From Pseudomonadota bacterium (lineage in GTDB: Bacteria > Pseudomonadota > Alphaproteobacteria > Rhizobiales > Beijerinckiaceae), in the NCBI GenBank assembly GCA_020161575.1, contig JAIUNR010000009.1, forward strand, positions 1 through 64,000: a stretch of 64,000 nucleotides of DNA, given 5' to 3'. The notes under the pieces were generated by a model. It did not search any database and was not told where the DNA came from. It saw nothing but the letters and a program-made list of their open reading frames with translations. Positions 39,268 to 47,800 of the stretch are shown here, in pieces. Within the stretch, counting starts at the first letter, position 1, and every line of letters begins with the position of its first letter. Both the position numbers and the translations under genes were made by a program.

Positions 39268-39285
39268 GGCGGGCGCAAGCCCGCC
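39268..39285. terminator. Stem-loop between the two amidohydrolase genes
   Basis: GGCGGGC and GCCCGCC form a seven-base stem with a GCAA loop in the 32-base gap between two convergent genes. On the reverse strand it is followed by CTTTCT, so it should help end the copy 2 transcript. It lies in a position to serve both directions. Confidence 0.55.
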
Positions 39286-39294
39286 ACTTCCCGT

Positions 39295-40734
39295 TCAGAT
39301 GAGCGGCAGCGAATAGGGCGCGAGCGTCGCGATATCGCGCCCTTTCGGATCACTCTTCTCGGCGATCCGGCAGGCACGACGCTGCGCATCCTGCAACTGA
39401 CGCACCGCGCCATCGACATCGAGATGGATGGGCTTGCCGGCTTTGACGATGCGTGCGCCGTCGACAAAAACATCGCGGACAGCGCGCTCCGCCGCGCAAT
39501 GGATGAGGTTGCGCAGCGGATCATGCACCGGCTGCATCGCCGGGTGCGAGAGATCGACCAGCACGAGATCGGCACGCATACCGGGCGCCAGACGGCCCAG
39601 ATCCTTGCGTCCCAGCGCCTTCGCGCCGCCGACGGTCGCGATATCGAACATCGTGCCGCTATCGAGATCGAAGACATTGCCGCTCGAAACCCGCGAGCAG
39701 ATCAGCGCCTCACGCATCTCCTCAAGCATGTTGAACGGGTAGCTGTCCGTGCCGAGACCGACATTCACGCCCGCGCGGCGATAGGCGCCCAGACTTTGCA
39801 GGGTCATGCCCGAACGCGCGAAGGTTACCGGGCAATGCGCGACATGCGTACCCGAGCGCGCGAGACGACCGAGATCCTCGCGCACGCGCTGGCGCGTCCA
39901 GCTATGGTGATCGAGGAAGATGCAATGGCCGAGAATGAGGTCCTCGCCAAGCAGGCCGAGGCGCTCCAGCATCCGGGGAGCGGTCTCGCCGGTGCGGCGC
40001 AGCAACTCCTCGTGCTCGGCCATGGTCTGCGCCGCATGGATGGTGATGCGGAAGCCGCGCTTGCGCGCCTCGGCCACGGATTCGCGCAGCAGGTCTTCCG
40101 ATACCGTCTCGATCTGCGAGGGCGCGATCACCCCGTCCATCCGCCCGGACGGATGCTTGCGCGCGGTCTCGACGAAGGAAAGCGCCGCTTGATACCGCTC
40201 GCGGCCACGTGCCGCGTTCCACTCAAAATCAAGCCGATGGCTGTCCACGACCTTCCAGGCCGCCTCGCGAAAACCAGGCGCGAGATAGGCGCGCATGCCG
40301 CTTTGCGCGGCGAGCGGCAGCCATTGATCATAAACGCCGGCGATATCGAGATGGGTGGTGACCCCCGAACGCATCAGGTCCGCCATCATCACGACCTGGC
40401 AGGCCGCCTTGGCATCGGCGTCTGAATCGATCAGCGCCGAATACTCGTAAAGGGAATTGCCCCAGAGCGCGGCGGTTCCGGTATCGTCGAAAAGTCCCTT
40501 GGCGATCGGCTCGTCGCCGGAATGACAATGCACATTCACGAAGCCGGGCATGACCATCAGCCCCTCGCCTCGGATTTCCTCCGCTACCGGCCCGACATAA
40601 TCGGGACCGACATGCACGATCCCCTCGGCGGAAAAGGCAATATCGATGCCTTGACGGTATTGGTGCTGCTGATCGGCAGCGTCACGGGCGATCGCCCAGG
40701 CGGCTTTTCGGATAACGGTAATCGGATAGGACAT
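39295..40734 (-). CDS. Metal-dependent amidohydrolase/deaminase, SsnA/AtzB-like (copy 2)
   Basis: This 479-residue protein is the paralogue of the gene at 37814. Its metal site reads HCH in GFVNVHCHSG, histidine in ITIHAAQT, histidine in ILGHCIFL, and aspartate in VGLGTDSYP. Differences near the first metal motif (GDEPIAKG instead of GHEPGWKG) suggest a different substrate pocket. The ATG at 40734 was preferred over a GTG three codons earlier. The GTATAC site D lies 71 bases upstream. Like copy 1, it may be an aminohydrolase acting on a nitrogen-rich ring. A more exact call is not justified. Confidence 0.86.
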   Translation of the reverse strand: MSYPITVIRKAAWAIARDAADQQHQYRQGIDIAFSAEGIVHVGPDYVGPVAEEIRGEGLMVMPGFVNVHCHSGDEPIAKGLFDDTGTAALWGNSLYEYSALIDSDADAKAACQVVMMADLMRSGVTTHLDIAGVYDQWLPLAAQSGMRAYLAPGFREAAWKVVDSHRLDFEWNAARGRERYQAALSFVETARKHPSGRMDGVIAPSQIETVSEDLLRESVAEARKRGFRITIHAAQTMAEHEELLRRTGETAPRMLERLGLLGEDLILGHCIFLDHHSWTRQRVREDLGRLARSGTHVAHCPVTFARSGMTLQSLGAYRRAGVNVGLGTDSYPFNMLEEMREALICSRVSSGNVFDLDSGTMFDIATVGGAKALGRKDLGRLAPGMRADLVLVDLSHPAMQPVHDPLRNLIHCAAERAVRDVFVDGARIVKAGKPIHLDVDGAVRQLQDAQRRACRIAEKSDPKGRDIATLAPYSLPLI

Positions 40735-40804
40735 GAGGCTCACATTCGGCAGGATTTACTGGCCGAACTATCCCGCCAGCCCAAGCCCCAAGTCAAGCAT
40801 GCCA

Positions 40805-40817
40805 AGTGTATACCGCG
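40805..40817. promoter_or_regulatory. Putative GntR operator upstream of amidohydrolase copy 2 (site D)
   Basis: AGTGTATACCGCG has GTATAC at 40808-40813 and fits the FadR-subfamily operator as TGTA-TACC. It shares TGTATACCGCG with site B and TGTATAC with site A. It lies between the amidohydrolase start and the end of the next gene, so it can act only on the amidohydrolase. Confidence 0.6.
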
Positions 40818-40823
40818 TGAATT

Positions 40824-41510
40824 TCATCCGCTCCGGCTGAGATCCGTCGCCATGTCCGGCGCAGGACCTGATCCCGCGATGCGGCGCTCAGCCTCCTGAA
40901 GCGCTTTCGATAGCTGCTGGACTTCCAGCATGAGCGCGCCATTGCGGCGGGTTTCCTCGGCAAGCGCCTCGCGGGCACGCGTTGCGTGGGTCTCTGCCTC
41001 GTCGAGGGCAATTCGGCGCGTCTCGGCCGTGTGTGTCATGCTTTCGAAGCGGGTTCGCATGGCGTCGCGCTCGGTCTCGAGCCCGAGAATCGAAGCGCGG
41101 GCCAGGGCCGCGTCATCGGAGAGCGCGGCGATGGCAGCTTCCCGCGCAGCGATATCTGCCTGAAGCCGCGCGTTTTCCTCGCCGCGACCGGCAATCTCAA
41201 CCTCCAGCGCCGCTATGCGCTCAAGCAAGGTCGCTTCCGTCTGCAAACGCGCGCCGGCTTCCGCCTTGGCTGCGGCAGCGCTTTCATCCGCCTTGCGGGT
41301 CGCCTGGAGGGCGCGGGTCAGGACGATTGCGTGCTCGGCGCGCAATCGATCATGCTCGCCTTCGATCTCGTTGAGAGAAAGCGGAAGCTGGCGTTCAATT
41401 CGCCGGCGCGTCAACCGCACGGCGCGACGCCAGAACGCCGGCAGGGCGAGAAGCCAGAGCATTCCCGCCACCATCATTCCCAGCAAGAAAACGAGCGCCA
41501 GCTCGATCAT
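40824..41510 (-). CDS. Single-pass membrane protein with long coiled coil
   Basis: The 228-residue protein has one N-terminal membrane helix (MIELALVFLLGMMVAGMLWL) and a basic stretch FWRRAVRLTRRRIERQLPLS. A continuous coiled coil rich in Ala, Glu and Arg then runs to about residue 215. This layout occurs in conserved alphaproteobacterial proteins of unknown function. The ATG at 41510 has AGGTGGCG upstream. A GTG two codons earlier is possible. It is probably a scaffold or envelope-associated protein. Nothing links it to the catabolic cluster except position. Confidence 0.7.
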   Translation of the reverse strand: MIELALVFLLGMMVAGMLWLLALPAFWRRAVRLTRRRIERQLPLSLNEIEGEHDRLRAEHAIVLTRALQATRKADESAAAAKAEAGARLQTEATLLERIAALEVEIAGRGEENARLQADIAAREAAIAALSDDAALARASILGLETERDAMRTRFESMTHTAETRRIALDEAETHATRAREALAEETRRNGALMLEVQQLSKALQEAERRIAGSGPAPDMATDLSRSG

Positions 41511-41567
41511 CGCCACCTACCCCACGATCCGAGCATCACCATGAAACGGGGGCGCGGTCAAAGGGGC

Positions 41568-42179
41568 TCAGAACGGATTCCAGGTCGATTTGTCGGTAAA
41601 CTTGAGATAGCCGATATTGATGCCCAGCCGCGCACCCACACCGGAGCGGATGGGAACGATGATGATGTTATCTGCCGTCAGGGCCGTCATGCCGAAACCG
41701 CCGACCAGGTAAGCCGAGCCGTCCACGCCGACAAACCGCTGGTAGATCGAGGCCACGCGCGGCAAGCGGTAGACGAGCATCATCGTGCGGTCACCGTCTC
41801 CACCCCAGTCGAATCCGACCGAAGGCCCCTGCCAGAACACCTTACGGTCACCCGCATTGCGGGTGTAGAGCACACCCTCGCCGTAACGAAGGCCGCCGAT
41901 GAAAGCACCGGAAGCCTCCTGCCCGAGAATATAACCGTTCGGCTCGCCCCAGCGGCGGGTTGCCTCCTCGATCGTCAAGGCAAGCCCTCGGGATACCGTA
42001 CCGAAGAATTTATGGCCTGAGGTAACCAGCTCCCGCCCCGAGAAAGTTCCGCCAGCACGCTGCTGTGCAACGGCTCCGAAAGGAAATGCTGCGACAACAA
42101 GCAGGAGCAGGAGGGCAATCCCCGCATTCAGGCCATGTGTCACCATGCGCTGATGGAAGAAGCGAGGAATTGCCATCAT
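41568..42179 (-). CDS. eipA: Envelope integrity protein A (DUF1134)
   Basis: The 203-residue protein has a signal peptide ending near GAVAQQ (about residue 39) and the highly conserved DUF1134 domain: SGHKFFGTVSRGLALTIEEA, then EPNGYILGQEASGAFIGGLRYGEG, and WQGPSVGFDWGG-GDRTMMLVY. In Brucella, EipA is periplasmic and needed for envelope integrity, and its gene is controlled by CtrA and CcrM in that lineage. No clear CtrA box was seen directly upstream here. It stands divergent from a YHS-domain gene. Confidence 0.9.
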   Translation of the reverse strand: MMAIPRFFHQRMVTHGLNAGIALLLLLVVAAFPFGAVAQQRAGGTFSGRELVTSGHKFFGTVSRGLALTIEEATRRWGEPNGYILGQEASGAFIGGLRYGEGVLYTRNAGDRKVFWQGPSVGFDWGGDGDRTMMLVYRLPRVASIYQRFVGVDGSAYLVGGFGMTALTADNIIIVPIRSGVGARLGINIGYLKFTDKSTWNPF

Positions 42180-42249
42180 GAGAACCTCTTATTGGCTGTC
42201 TTGCGCCCGGAAGGGGCAAGCCCGGTGATCGATCAGCGAGCGATTCGCG

Positions 42250-42771
42250 ATGAATAACAGAGTTTACAGACAAAACGGCGTTCTCAAGGCACAATTTGCA
42301 TATGCCATGCATGCCTTCGTGCTGTCGCTGGGGCTTGCAATGTCCTTTTCCGCGCCCGTAGCCGCCCAGGGCATACGCATGAACGAGGATATCATTTCCG
42401 ATCCCCTGACCGGGGCGGCAATCCTCGGTTACGATCCGGTGGCGTTTTTCATCGAGGGTTATGCGGTTGTCGGCAATCCCGCCAATCAATTCATTCATGC
42501 CGGAAAGGTGTGGTATTTCACCTCTGCCGCCAACAAGCGCGCCTTCGAAGCCGATCCCGACGCCTATGTGCCTGCCTATGGCGGTCACGATGCTGTCGGC
42601 ATCGCGACGGGCGCCGCGATCCACGGCAGCCCGAACTACTTCACCATCTCGGGCGGCAAGGTCTTCCTGTTCCGCCACGCGGAAACGCGGGAGCTCTTCC
42701 TCAAGGACCCCGCCATCGCCTCGGCGGCCGAAAAGCACTGGCCCGAAGTCAAGCGCCTGCTGGTGCCATAA
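42250..42771 (+). CDS. YHS domain secreted protein
   Basis: The 173-residue protein has a signal peptide ending near APVAAQ (residue 40) and one YHS-type domain. Its blocks are AILGYDPVAFFIEG, VWYFTSAANKRAFEADPDAYVPAYGGH, and a C-terminal block with GKVFLFRHAETRELFLKDP. YHS domains are thought to bind metals and often occur in copper- or heavy-metal-related proteins. The cysteine of some YHS members is absent, so metal binding is unproven. Its 3' end overlaps the convergent cysQ-like gene by 23 bases. Confidence 0.8.
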   Translation: MNNRVYRQNGVLKAQFAYAMHAFVLSLGLAMSFSAPVAAQGIRMNEDIISDPLTGAAILGYDPVAFFIEGYAVVGNPANQFIHAGKVWYFTSAANKRAFEADPDAYVPAYGGHDAVGIATGAAIHGSPNYFTISGGKVFLFRHAETRELFLKDPAIASAAEKHWPEVKRLLVP

Positions 42772-43567
42772 GGCTGTCCGCCGGGCGATCCTGCACGCAG
42801 CGGAAAGCGACAAAATCCGGGTTCGCCCATCCCGCCGACCTCGGGCCGTAGCGCAGGGCATTTCCCGCGAGATCGTAGATACCGCCCCCGAGCGAGCGCA
42901 AAAGTGCATCACCCGCCGCGATATCCCATTGCATCGTCCTGCCAAGCCTGGGGTACAGATCGGCCTCGTCCTGTGCGAGCCGGACGAATTTCAGCGCCGA
43001 ATTCTCATGCCTTACACTCCCGATGCCCAGACGCGCGCAGAAATCCAGGCTGGCGCCCTCCGCATGGTGCCGTGACACCACCGCACGGCGCAAACCCGGT
43101 CGGAGAGGCGCGGGCTTCAAAGTCTCGACACCCGCGAAAGCACGGTCCCGGCTGCGCCAAGCGGAGGCGCCCGCCCACCAGCTTGCGCCTTCCGCCGGCG
43201 CGTGAATCGCGCCGGCAACCGGAACGGCATTCTCGATCAGGGCGACGAGAATACAAAAGTCCTTCCCGCCATCGAGGAAGGAGCGGGTCCCATCGAGCGG
43301 ATCGACCAGCAGAAAACCGGCGCCGGGCGCAAGATCATGGCTGGCGGTATTTTCTTCCGAGATGATCGGCAGATCGGGAAAAGCCGCAGAAAGCAGGCGC
43401 TTCAGCTCGGCCTCGGCGGCAAGATCGGCCTCGCTCACGGGCGAGCCATCCGCCTTCATCTCGCGGCGGCATTGATCGGAGCGGAAACAATTGAGGACAT
43501 CACCCGCTGCAGCGGCGATTTCGGCAATCTGCCGCGCGATCCGATCGCGCTGAGCACCCGAGAGCAC
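42749..43567 (-). CDS. Inositol monophosphatase family, CysQ-like 3'(2'),5'-bisphosphate nucleotidase
   Basis: The 272-residue enzyme shows the lithium-sensitive phosphatase signatures: ISEEN with the metal glutamates near residue 70, DPLDGTRSFLDGG near 90, and WDIAAGDALLRSLGG near the C-terminus. The DPLDGT-(R/K)-xF form points to CysQ, which removes 3'-phosphoadenosine phosphate from sulfate assimilation and coenzyme A metabolism. An inositol or histidinol phosphatase role cannot be fully excluded from sequence. It overlaps the YHS gene on the other strand. Confidence 0.87.
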   Translation of the reverse strand: MLSGAQRDRIARQIAEIAAAAGDVLNCFRSDQCRREMKADGSPVSEADLAAEAELKRLLSAAFPDLPIISEENTASHDLAPGAGFLLVDPLDGTRSFLDGGKDFCILVALIENAVPVAGAIHAPAEGASWWAGASAWRSRDRAFAGVETLKPAPLRPGLRRAVVSRHHAEGASLDFCARLGIGSVRHENSALKFVRLAQDEADLYPRLGRTMQWDIAAGDALLRSLGGGIYDLAGNALRYGPRSAGWANPDFVAFRCVQDRPADSLMAPAGA

Positions 43568-43772
43568 GGCGATTCCCTTCCTACGAAACCGTGGCGATGA
43601 AGGCCTCCAGCATAGGCGCTTCTTTTCGCGGATGAAAGCTTGATGACGGGTTGGCGGGATGGCGCTTGTTTTGTATCACCCATGACATGTTCCGCGTGAT
43701 TCTCGCGATGCGCAGCATCCCGGCCAGAGCAGCCCACAGATCCCGCGCCGGGAATACCATGCAGGAGACACC

Positions 43773-44429
43773 ATGACCGAGCCGATGAAGAAGATCGACC
43801 TCGCCGCGCTCGACCTTGCCGCCCTGCTGTGCTCTCGCGTGTGTCATGACGCGGTGGGTCCCGTGGGCGCGATCGTCAACGGGCTCGAACTGCTCGATGA
43901 GGATGACAGCCCGGAAACGCAGGCACTCTCGCTAGAGCTGATCCGCAAGAGCGCGCGTCAGGCCTCGGCCCGGCTGCAATTCGCGCGCATCGCCTTCGGT
44001 GCCGCCGGATCGGCGGGGAGCGCGGTCGATCTGGGCTATGCCCAGCAATTGACGCAGCAATTCATGCAGGACGAGAAGGTGAGCCTCAACTGGCAGACCC
44101 CTCGCCTCTTCGTGGAAAAGAATCGCGTCAAGCTGCTGATGAACCTCGTCGTCATCGCGCTGGCCGCCATTCCGCTCGGCGGCACGATCGACGTGACGAT
44201 GGACGGTGATGCGGACAATCCGCTCTTCAACGTCATCGCGAAAGGACCGAAACCCCGCCTTGGCCAGCATGTCCTGGACCTCCTCGCCGGCAAGAGCGAG
44301 ACGGGCGCAGTCGATGCGCACGGGTTCCAGGTTTTCTACACCGGCGAGATCGCCAGGGCTTCGGCGATGGAGATCAACGTCGCGCTTGACGAGGCCGGTG
44401 TGACGCTGACGGCAAGGCCGCAAGGGTAA
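43773..44429 (+). CDS. chpT: Histidine phosphotransferase ChpT
   Basis: ChpT carries phosphate from the hybrid kinase CckA to CtrA and CpdR. The 218-residue protein starts its dimerisation helices with LAALLCSRVCHDAVGPVGAI, with the phospho-histidine at H25. A degenerate GHKL-like C-domain follows that no longer binds ATP. The gene lies directly before cheA, and CtrA, the phosphorelay target, is encoded 6 kb downstream. The 131-base gap to cheA may hold a separate che promoter. Confidence 0.92.
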   Translation: MTEPMKKIDLAALDLAALLCSRVCHDAVGPVGAIVNGLELLDEDDSPETQALSLELIRKSARQASARLQFARIAFGAAGSAGSAVDLGYAQQLTQQFMQDEKVSLNWQTPRLFVEKNRVKLLMNLVVIALAAIPLGGTIDVTMDGDADNPLFNVIAKGPKPRLGQHVLDLLAGKSETGAVDAHGFQVFYTGEIARASAMEINVALDEAGVTLTARPQG

Positions 44430-44560
44430 AATACAACCTAGAGTAAAAAAAATTCGGTGCTTGCGCTTGAAAGGCCCTAAAGCAAACCAATCATAAACCC
44501 TTTTCAGGGCAACGTCTGACCCTATTGAGCGCGTTGATACGCACAAGCAGGTCAAACGGC

Positions 44561-47305
44561 ATGGACGATCTCCTGAAAGATTTCGTGGTCGAAACCTCGG
44601 AGCATCTCGACATAGTCGATGCCGAGCTGGTTCGGTTCGAGCGCGATCCGAACAACAGCGCCACTCTTGCACTGATTTTTCGGCTGGTTCACACGATCAA
44701 GGGCACTTGCGGCTTTCTCGGCCTGCCGAGGCTTGAGCATCTTGCCCATGCCGCCGAGGATGTGATCAGCCAGTTCCGCGACGGCAAGCCGGTGACGGCG
44801 CCGGCGGTGACGATGATCCTCAAGACCATCGACCGGATCAAGGGCATCGTGGGTGACCTTGAGCGCGACGGCACCGAGCCTGAGGGAGACGACGAGGATC
44901 TGGTCGAATCCCTGCGTGCACTGGCCAATGACACAACCGCCAAGCTCGCAACAGCGGCGGTCGAGGCCCCCCTCGCCACCGAGGCTGTCGGCAAGGAGAG
45001 TTTCCAGGTTCTCGAGCGCCCCTTGCGCGATGACGAGGTGGAACTCGACGAACTCGAGCGCGCCTTCCGCGACGCGCCGGGGCCGGAAGCCGTCCATTTC
45101 ACGGAAGAGCCGGCGGCAACAATGGTCGCTCCTCCTGCCCCCGTGGCGCCGCCGCCCGTTGCGGCTGCTCCCGCTGCGGTCGAAAAGAAGACACCGCGCA
45201 AGGCCGAGGCCAAATCCGAAAACGAGGGCGAAGGCAACGATCACGGCAACGCCAATTCGGTTTCGAAACAAACCGTGCGCGTCGCCGTCGGGACGCTCGA
45301 CCGGCTGATGACCATGGTTTCCGAGCTGGTGCTGACACGCAACCAGCTGCTCGAGATCGCCCGGCAACGCGATGATGGCGACTTCAAGAGCCCGCTCCAG
45401 CGCCTTTCGCACATCACCGCCGAGCTTCAGGACGGCGTGATGCAGACGCGCATGCAGCCGATCGGCAGCGCCTGGACCAAGCTCAGCCGCGTCGTGCGCG
45501 ACCTGACCGAGGAACTCGGCAAGAAGATCGAGCTGGTGCAGACCGGCGCGGAAACGGAAATCGACCGTCAGCTCCTCGAGATGATCAAGGACCCGTTGCT
45601 GCATATGGTGCGCAATGCGGCTGATCACGGGCTCGAAATGCCGGACGAGCGCATCGCCGCCGGCAAGCCCGCGCACGGCACCATCAACCTGCGCGCGGCG
45701 CAGGAAAGCGGCTACATCATCGTCGAGGTCTCGGATGACGGGCGCGGCATCGATGTGGAGCGCGTCAAGGCCAAGGCGATCCGCAACGGATTGACCACCG
45801 AGCAGGATATCGCCCGCATGTCGGACGAGCAGGTCCTGCGCTTCGTCATGGAGCCAGGCTTTTCGACAGCGGCTGCGGTCACGAACATTTCCGGGCGCGG
45901 CGTGGGGCTTGATGTCGTACGCTCGCATGTCGAGCAGGTTGGCGGTGTCGTCGATCTCCGCTCGCGCGCCGGCAAGGGGCTTTCTGTCTCGATCAAGCTG
46001 CCGCTCACGCTCGCCATCGCTTCCGCGCTCATCGTCGAAGCTGCGGGCCAGCGCTTCGCGATCCCGCAGATCGCGGTGGCGGAGTTGGTGCGTACACATG
46101 AGACGGGGGAAGTGCGCATCGAGAAGCTCAACGGTCAGGCGACACTGCGCCTGCGCCAGAAGCTGCTCCCGGTTGTCGATGTTGCGGATGTCCTCACGCT
46201 TGAGCGCCAGCCGGAGAAGAGCCCGGCCAGCGACGACCAGCTCGTGGTGGTCTGCCACGTTGGCGGGCACCGCTTTGGCATCATCGTCGATTCCATCCTT
46301 CACACCGAGGAAATCGTCGTCAAACCGATTTCCTCCAAGCTCCGTCACATGTCCGTCTATTCCGGGGCGACAATCCTCGGCGACGGTTCCGTCATTCTCA
46401 TCCTGGAGCCTTCGGGCGTCGCCCGCTCCGTGATGGAAAACGGCGGCCGCGAGGCTGCGGCCGCGAGCGAGGCGGAAATCGCGGCGGAAATCTATGCCAG
46501 CGGTGAGCGCTCGTTGCTGCTGCTTTTCCGGGCCGGCGGCGCGAATCTCAAGGCGATCCCGCTTTCCTTCATCGGCCGTCTCGAGGAATTCGAGCGTTCG
46601 AAGATCGAGGATACCGGCGGCAAGGCCGTGGTCCAGTATCAGGGCCGTCTCATGCCGATCCTCGGCTATATGGACCACGGTGGGTTCGACGTGGATTCAC
46701 GTCAGCCGGTGCTGGTCTTCCATCAGCATGACCGCGAGATCGGCATGGCCGTGGACGAGATCGTCGACGTGGTCGAGGTGGCAATCCAGATCGACACCAC
46801 CCATGCGACGCCGGGCACGATCGGCGCCACCATCATCGATGGCAAGGCGGTCGAAATCGTCGATGTCTCGGAACTGGTCGCACCACCGGGGAGCGAAGCC
46901 GTCGCCGCAGCACCGGAAGACGTGGATGTGCTGGTCGTCGAAGGCTCGGAGTTCTTCCGCGCTTTGTTCGCGCCATTGCTCCAGAACGCCGGCTACCGCA
47001 TCGCGGTGGTTCCCTCGCTCCAGGCCGCGCGCAGCGCGATCGGCCGCCAGCGCCCTTCCACCATCGTGCTCGATCTCGATCAATCTGGAGACGAAGGCCT
47101 TGCCTTCGTCCGGGAGATTGCGGATGGCGGAACACCGCCTCCGGTGATCGGCCTCATTTCGAAAGGCGGCCCCAAGCTCATCGAAAAGGGCAAGGCGGCG
47201 GGCCTCTATGATCTTGTCGGCAAGTTTGATCGCCAGGGGCTTCTCAGCTCGATCGGCGAGGTTCTTGGCGGCTATTCGGCGAACCAGTGGGGAGCTGCCG
47301 CATGA
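44561..47305 (+). CDS. cheA: Chemotaxis histidine kinase CheA with extra CheW-like and receiver domains
   Basis: The 914-residue kinase has an HPt domain (phospho-histidine H44 in LVHTIKGTCGFLG), an Ala/Pro linker, and a dimer domain near 245-305. The ATPase domain has its N-box at about 346, DDGRGID near 390 and GRGVGLDVV near 445. A CheW domain at about 476-620 is followed by a second CheW-like domain at about 640-775 and a receiver domain from 786. The receiver has the aspartate in IVLDLDQSG and the lysine in LVGKFD. Its acidic pair is reduced to VVEGSE, where VVDDS is usual. The ATG at 44561 gives the family N-terminus MDDLLKDFV. The stop overlaps cheW in ATGA. Confidence 0.95.
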   Translation: MDDLLKDFVVETSEHLDIVDAELVRFERDPNNSATLALIFRLVHTIKGTCGFLGLPRLEHLAHAAEDVISQFRDGKPVTAPAVTMILKTIDRIKGIVGDLERDGTEPEGDDEDLVESLRALANDTTAKLATAAVEAPLATEAVGKESFQVLERPLRDDEVELDELERAFRDAPGPEAVHFTEEPAATMVAPPAPVAPPPVAAAPAAVEKKTPRKAEAKSENEGEGNDHGNANSVSKQTVRVAVGTLDRLMTMVSELVLTRNQLLEIARQRDDGDFKSPLQRLSHITAELQDGVMQTRMQPIGSAWTKLSRVVRDLTEELGKKIELVQTGAETEIDRQLLEMIKDPLLHMVRNAADHGLEMPDERIAAGKPAHGTINLRAAQESGYIIVEVSDDGRGIDVERVKAKAIRNGLTTEQDIARMSDEQVLRFVMEPGFSTAAAVTNISGRGVGLDVVRSHVEQVGGVVDLRSRAGKGLSVSIKLPLTLAIASALIVEAAGQRFAIPQIAVAELVRTHETGEVRIEKLNGQATLRLRQKLLPVVDVADVLTLERQPEKSPASDDQLVVVCHVGGHRFGIIVDSILHTEEIVVKPISSKLRHMSVYSGATILGDGSVILILEPSGVARSVMENGGREAAAASEAEIAAEIYASGERSLLLLFRAGGANLKAIPLSFIGRLEEFERSKIEDTGGKAVVQYQGRLMPILGYMDHGGFDVDSRQPVLVFHQHDREIGMAVDEIVDVVEVAIQIDTTHATPGTIGATIIDGKAVEIVDVSELVAPPGSEAVAAAPEDVDVLVVEGSEFFRALFAPLLQNAGYRIAVVPSLQAARSAIGRQRPSTIVLDLDQSGDEGLAFVREIADGGTPPPVIGLISKGGPKLIEKGKAAGLYDLVGKFDRQGLLSSIGEVLGGYSANQWGAAA

Positions 47306-47787
47306 GCACCGAGCAACGCACCCGTCGCGACATTGCCGTCGCCGACGAAATCCAGCTCGTTTCCGTCCGCATCAGCGGCCAGTTGATCGGTCTGCCGATC
47401 ACCTCGGTGCGCGATGTCTTCTCCATTCACGCGATGACGCCGGTTCCGAAAGCCGACCGCGCCGTCGCGGGTCTTGTGAACCTGCGCGGCCATATCGTCA
47501 CGATCCTTGATCTCGGCTCGCTGCTCAATTCGCGCCGCAGCGAGCGCGCGGAAGGCGTCGAGCCGATGGCTGTGGGCGTGGAATGGCAGGGCGAGGTCTT
47601 CGGCCTCGTCGTCGATGAAATCGGCGACGTGCTCTCGCTTGCCGCCGATACTTCCGAAATTATGCCCGCGAATATGAGCCCCCATTGGGCACGCTTCACG
47701 CGGCGGGTGCATAAACTCGAACGAGAATTGATGATCGAGATCGACCTGCACGCCTTGCTTGAATCCATGTCGTTGCAGGCTGCCTGA
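47302..47787 (+). CDS. cheW: Chemotaxis coupling protein CheW
   Basis: CheW links chemoreceptors to CheA. The 161-residue protein has the two-lobe beta fold with ISGQLIGLPITSVRDVFSIH, VAGLVNLRGHIVTILDLGS and FGLVVDEIGDVL, all family-typical. Its ATG overlaps the cheA stop codon (ATGA), so translation is coupled. It precedes cheY by 13 bases in the same operon. Confidence 0.96.
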   Translation: MSTEQRTRRDIAVADEIQLVSVRISGQLIGLPITSVRDVFSIHAMTPVPKADRAVAGLVNLRGHIVTILDLGSLLNSRRSERAEGVEPMAVGVEWQGEVFGLVVDEIGDVLSLAADTSEIMPANMSPHWARFTRRVHKLERELMIEIDLHALLESMSLQAA

Positions 47788-47800
47788 AGAGGACTAACCG

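Noticed and set aside
37814-40734. Assignment of the amidohydrolases and hydantoinase to creatinine degradation
   Set aside because: A creatinine deaminase, methylhydantoin hydrolase, carbamoylsarcosine amidase and sarcosine oxidase would be needed. No carbamoylsarcosine amidase is present and the motifs do not prove the other roles.
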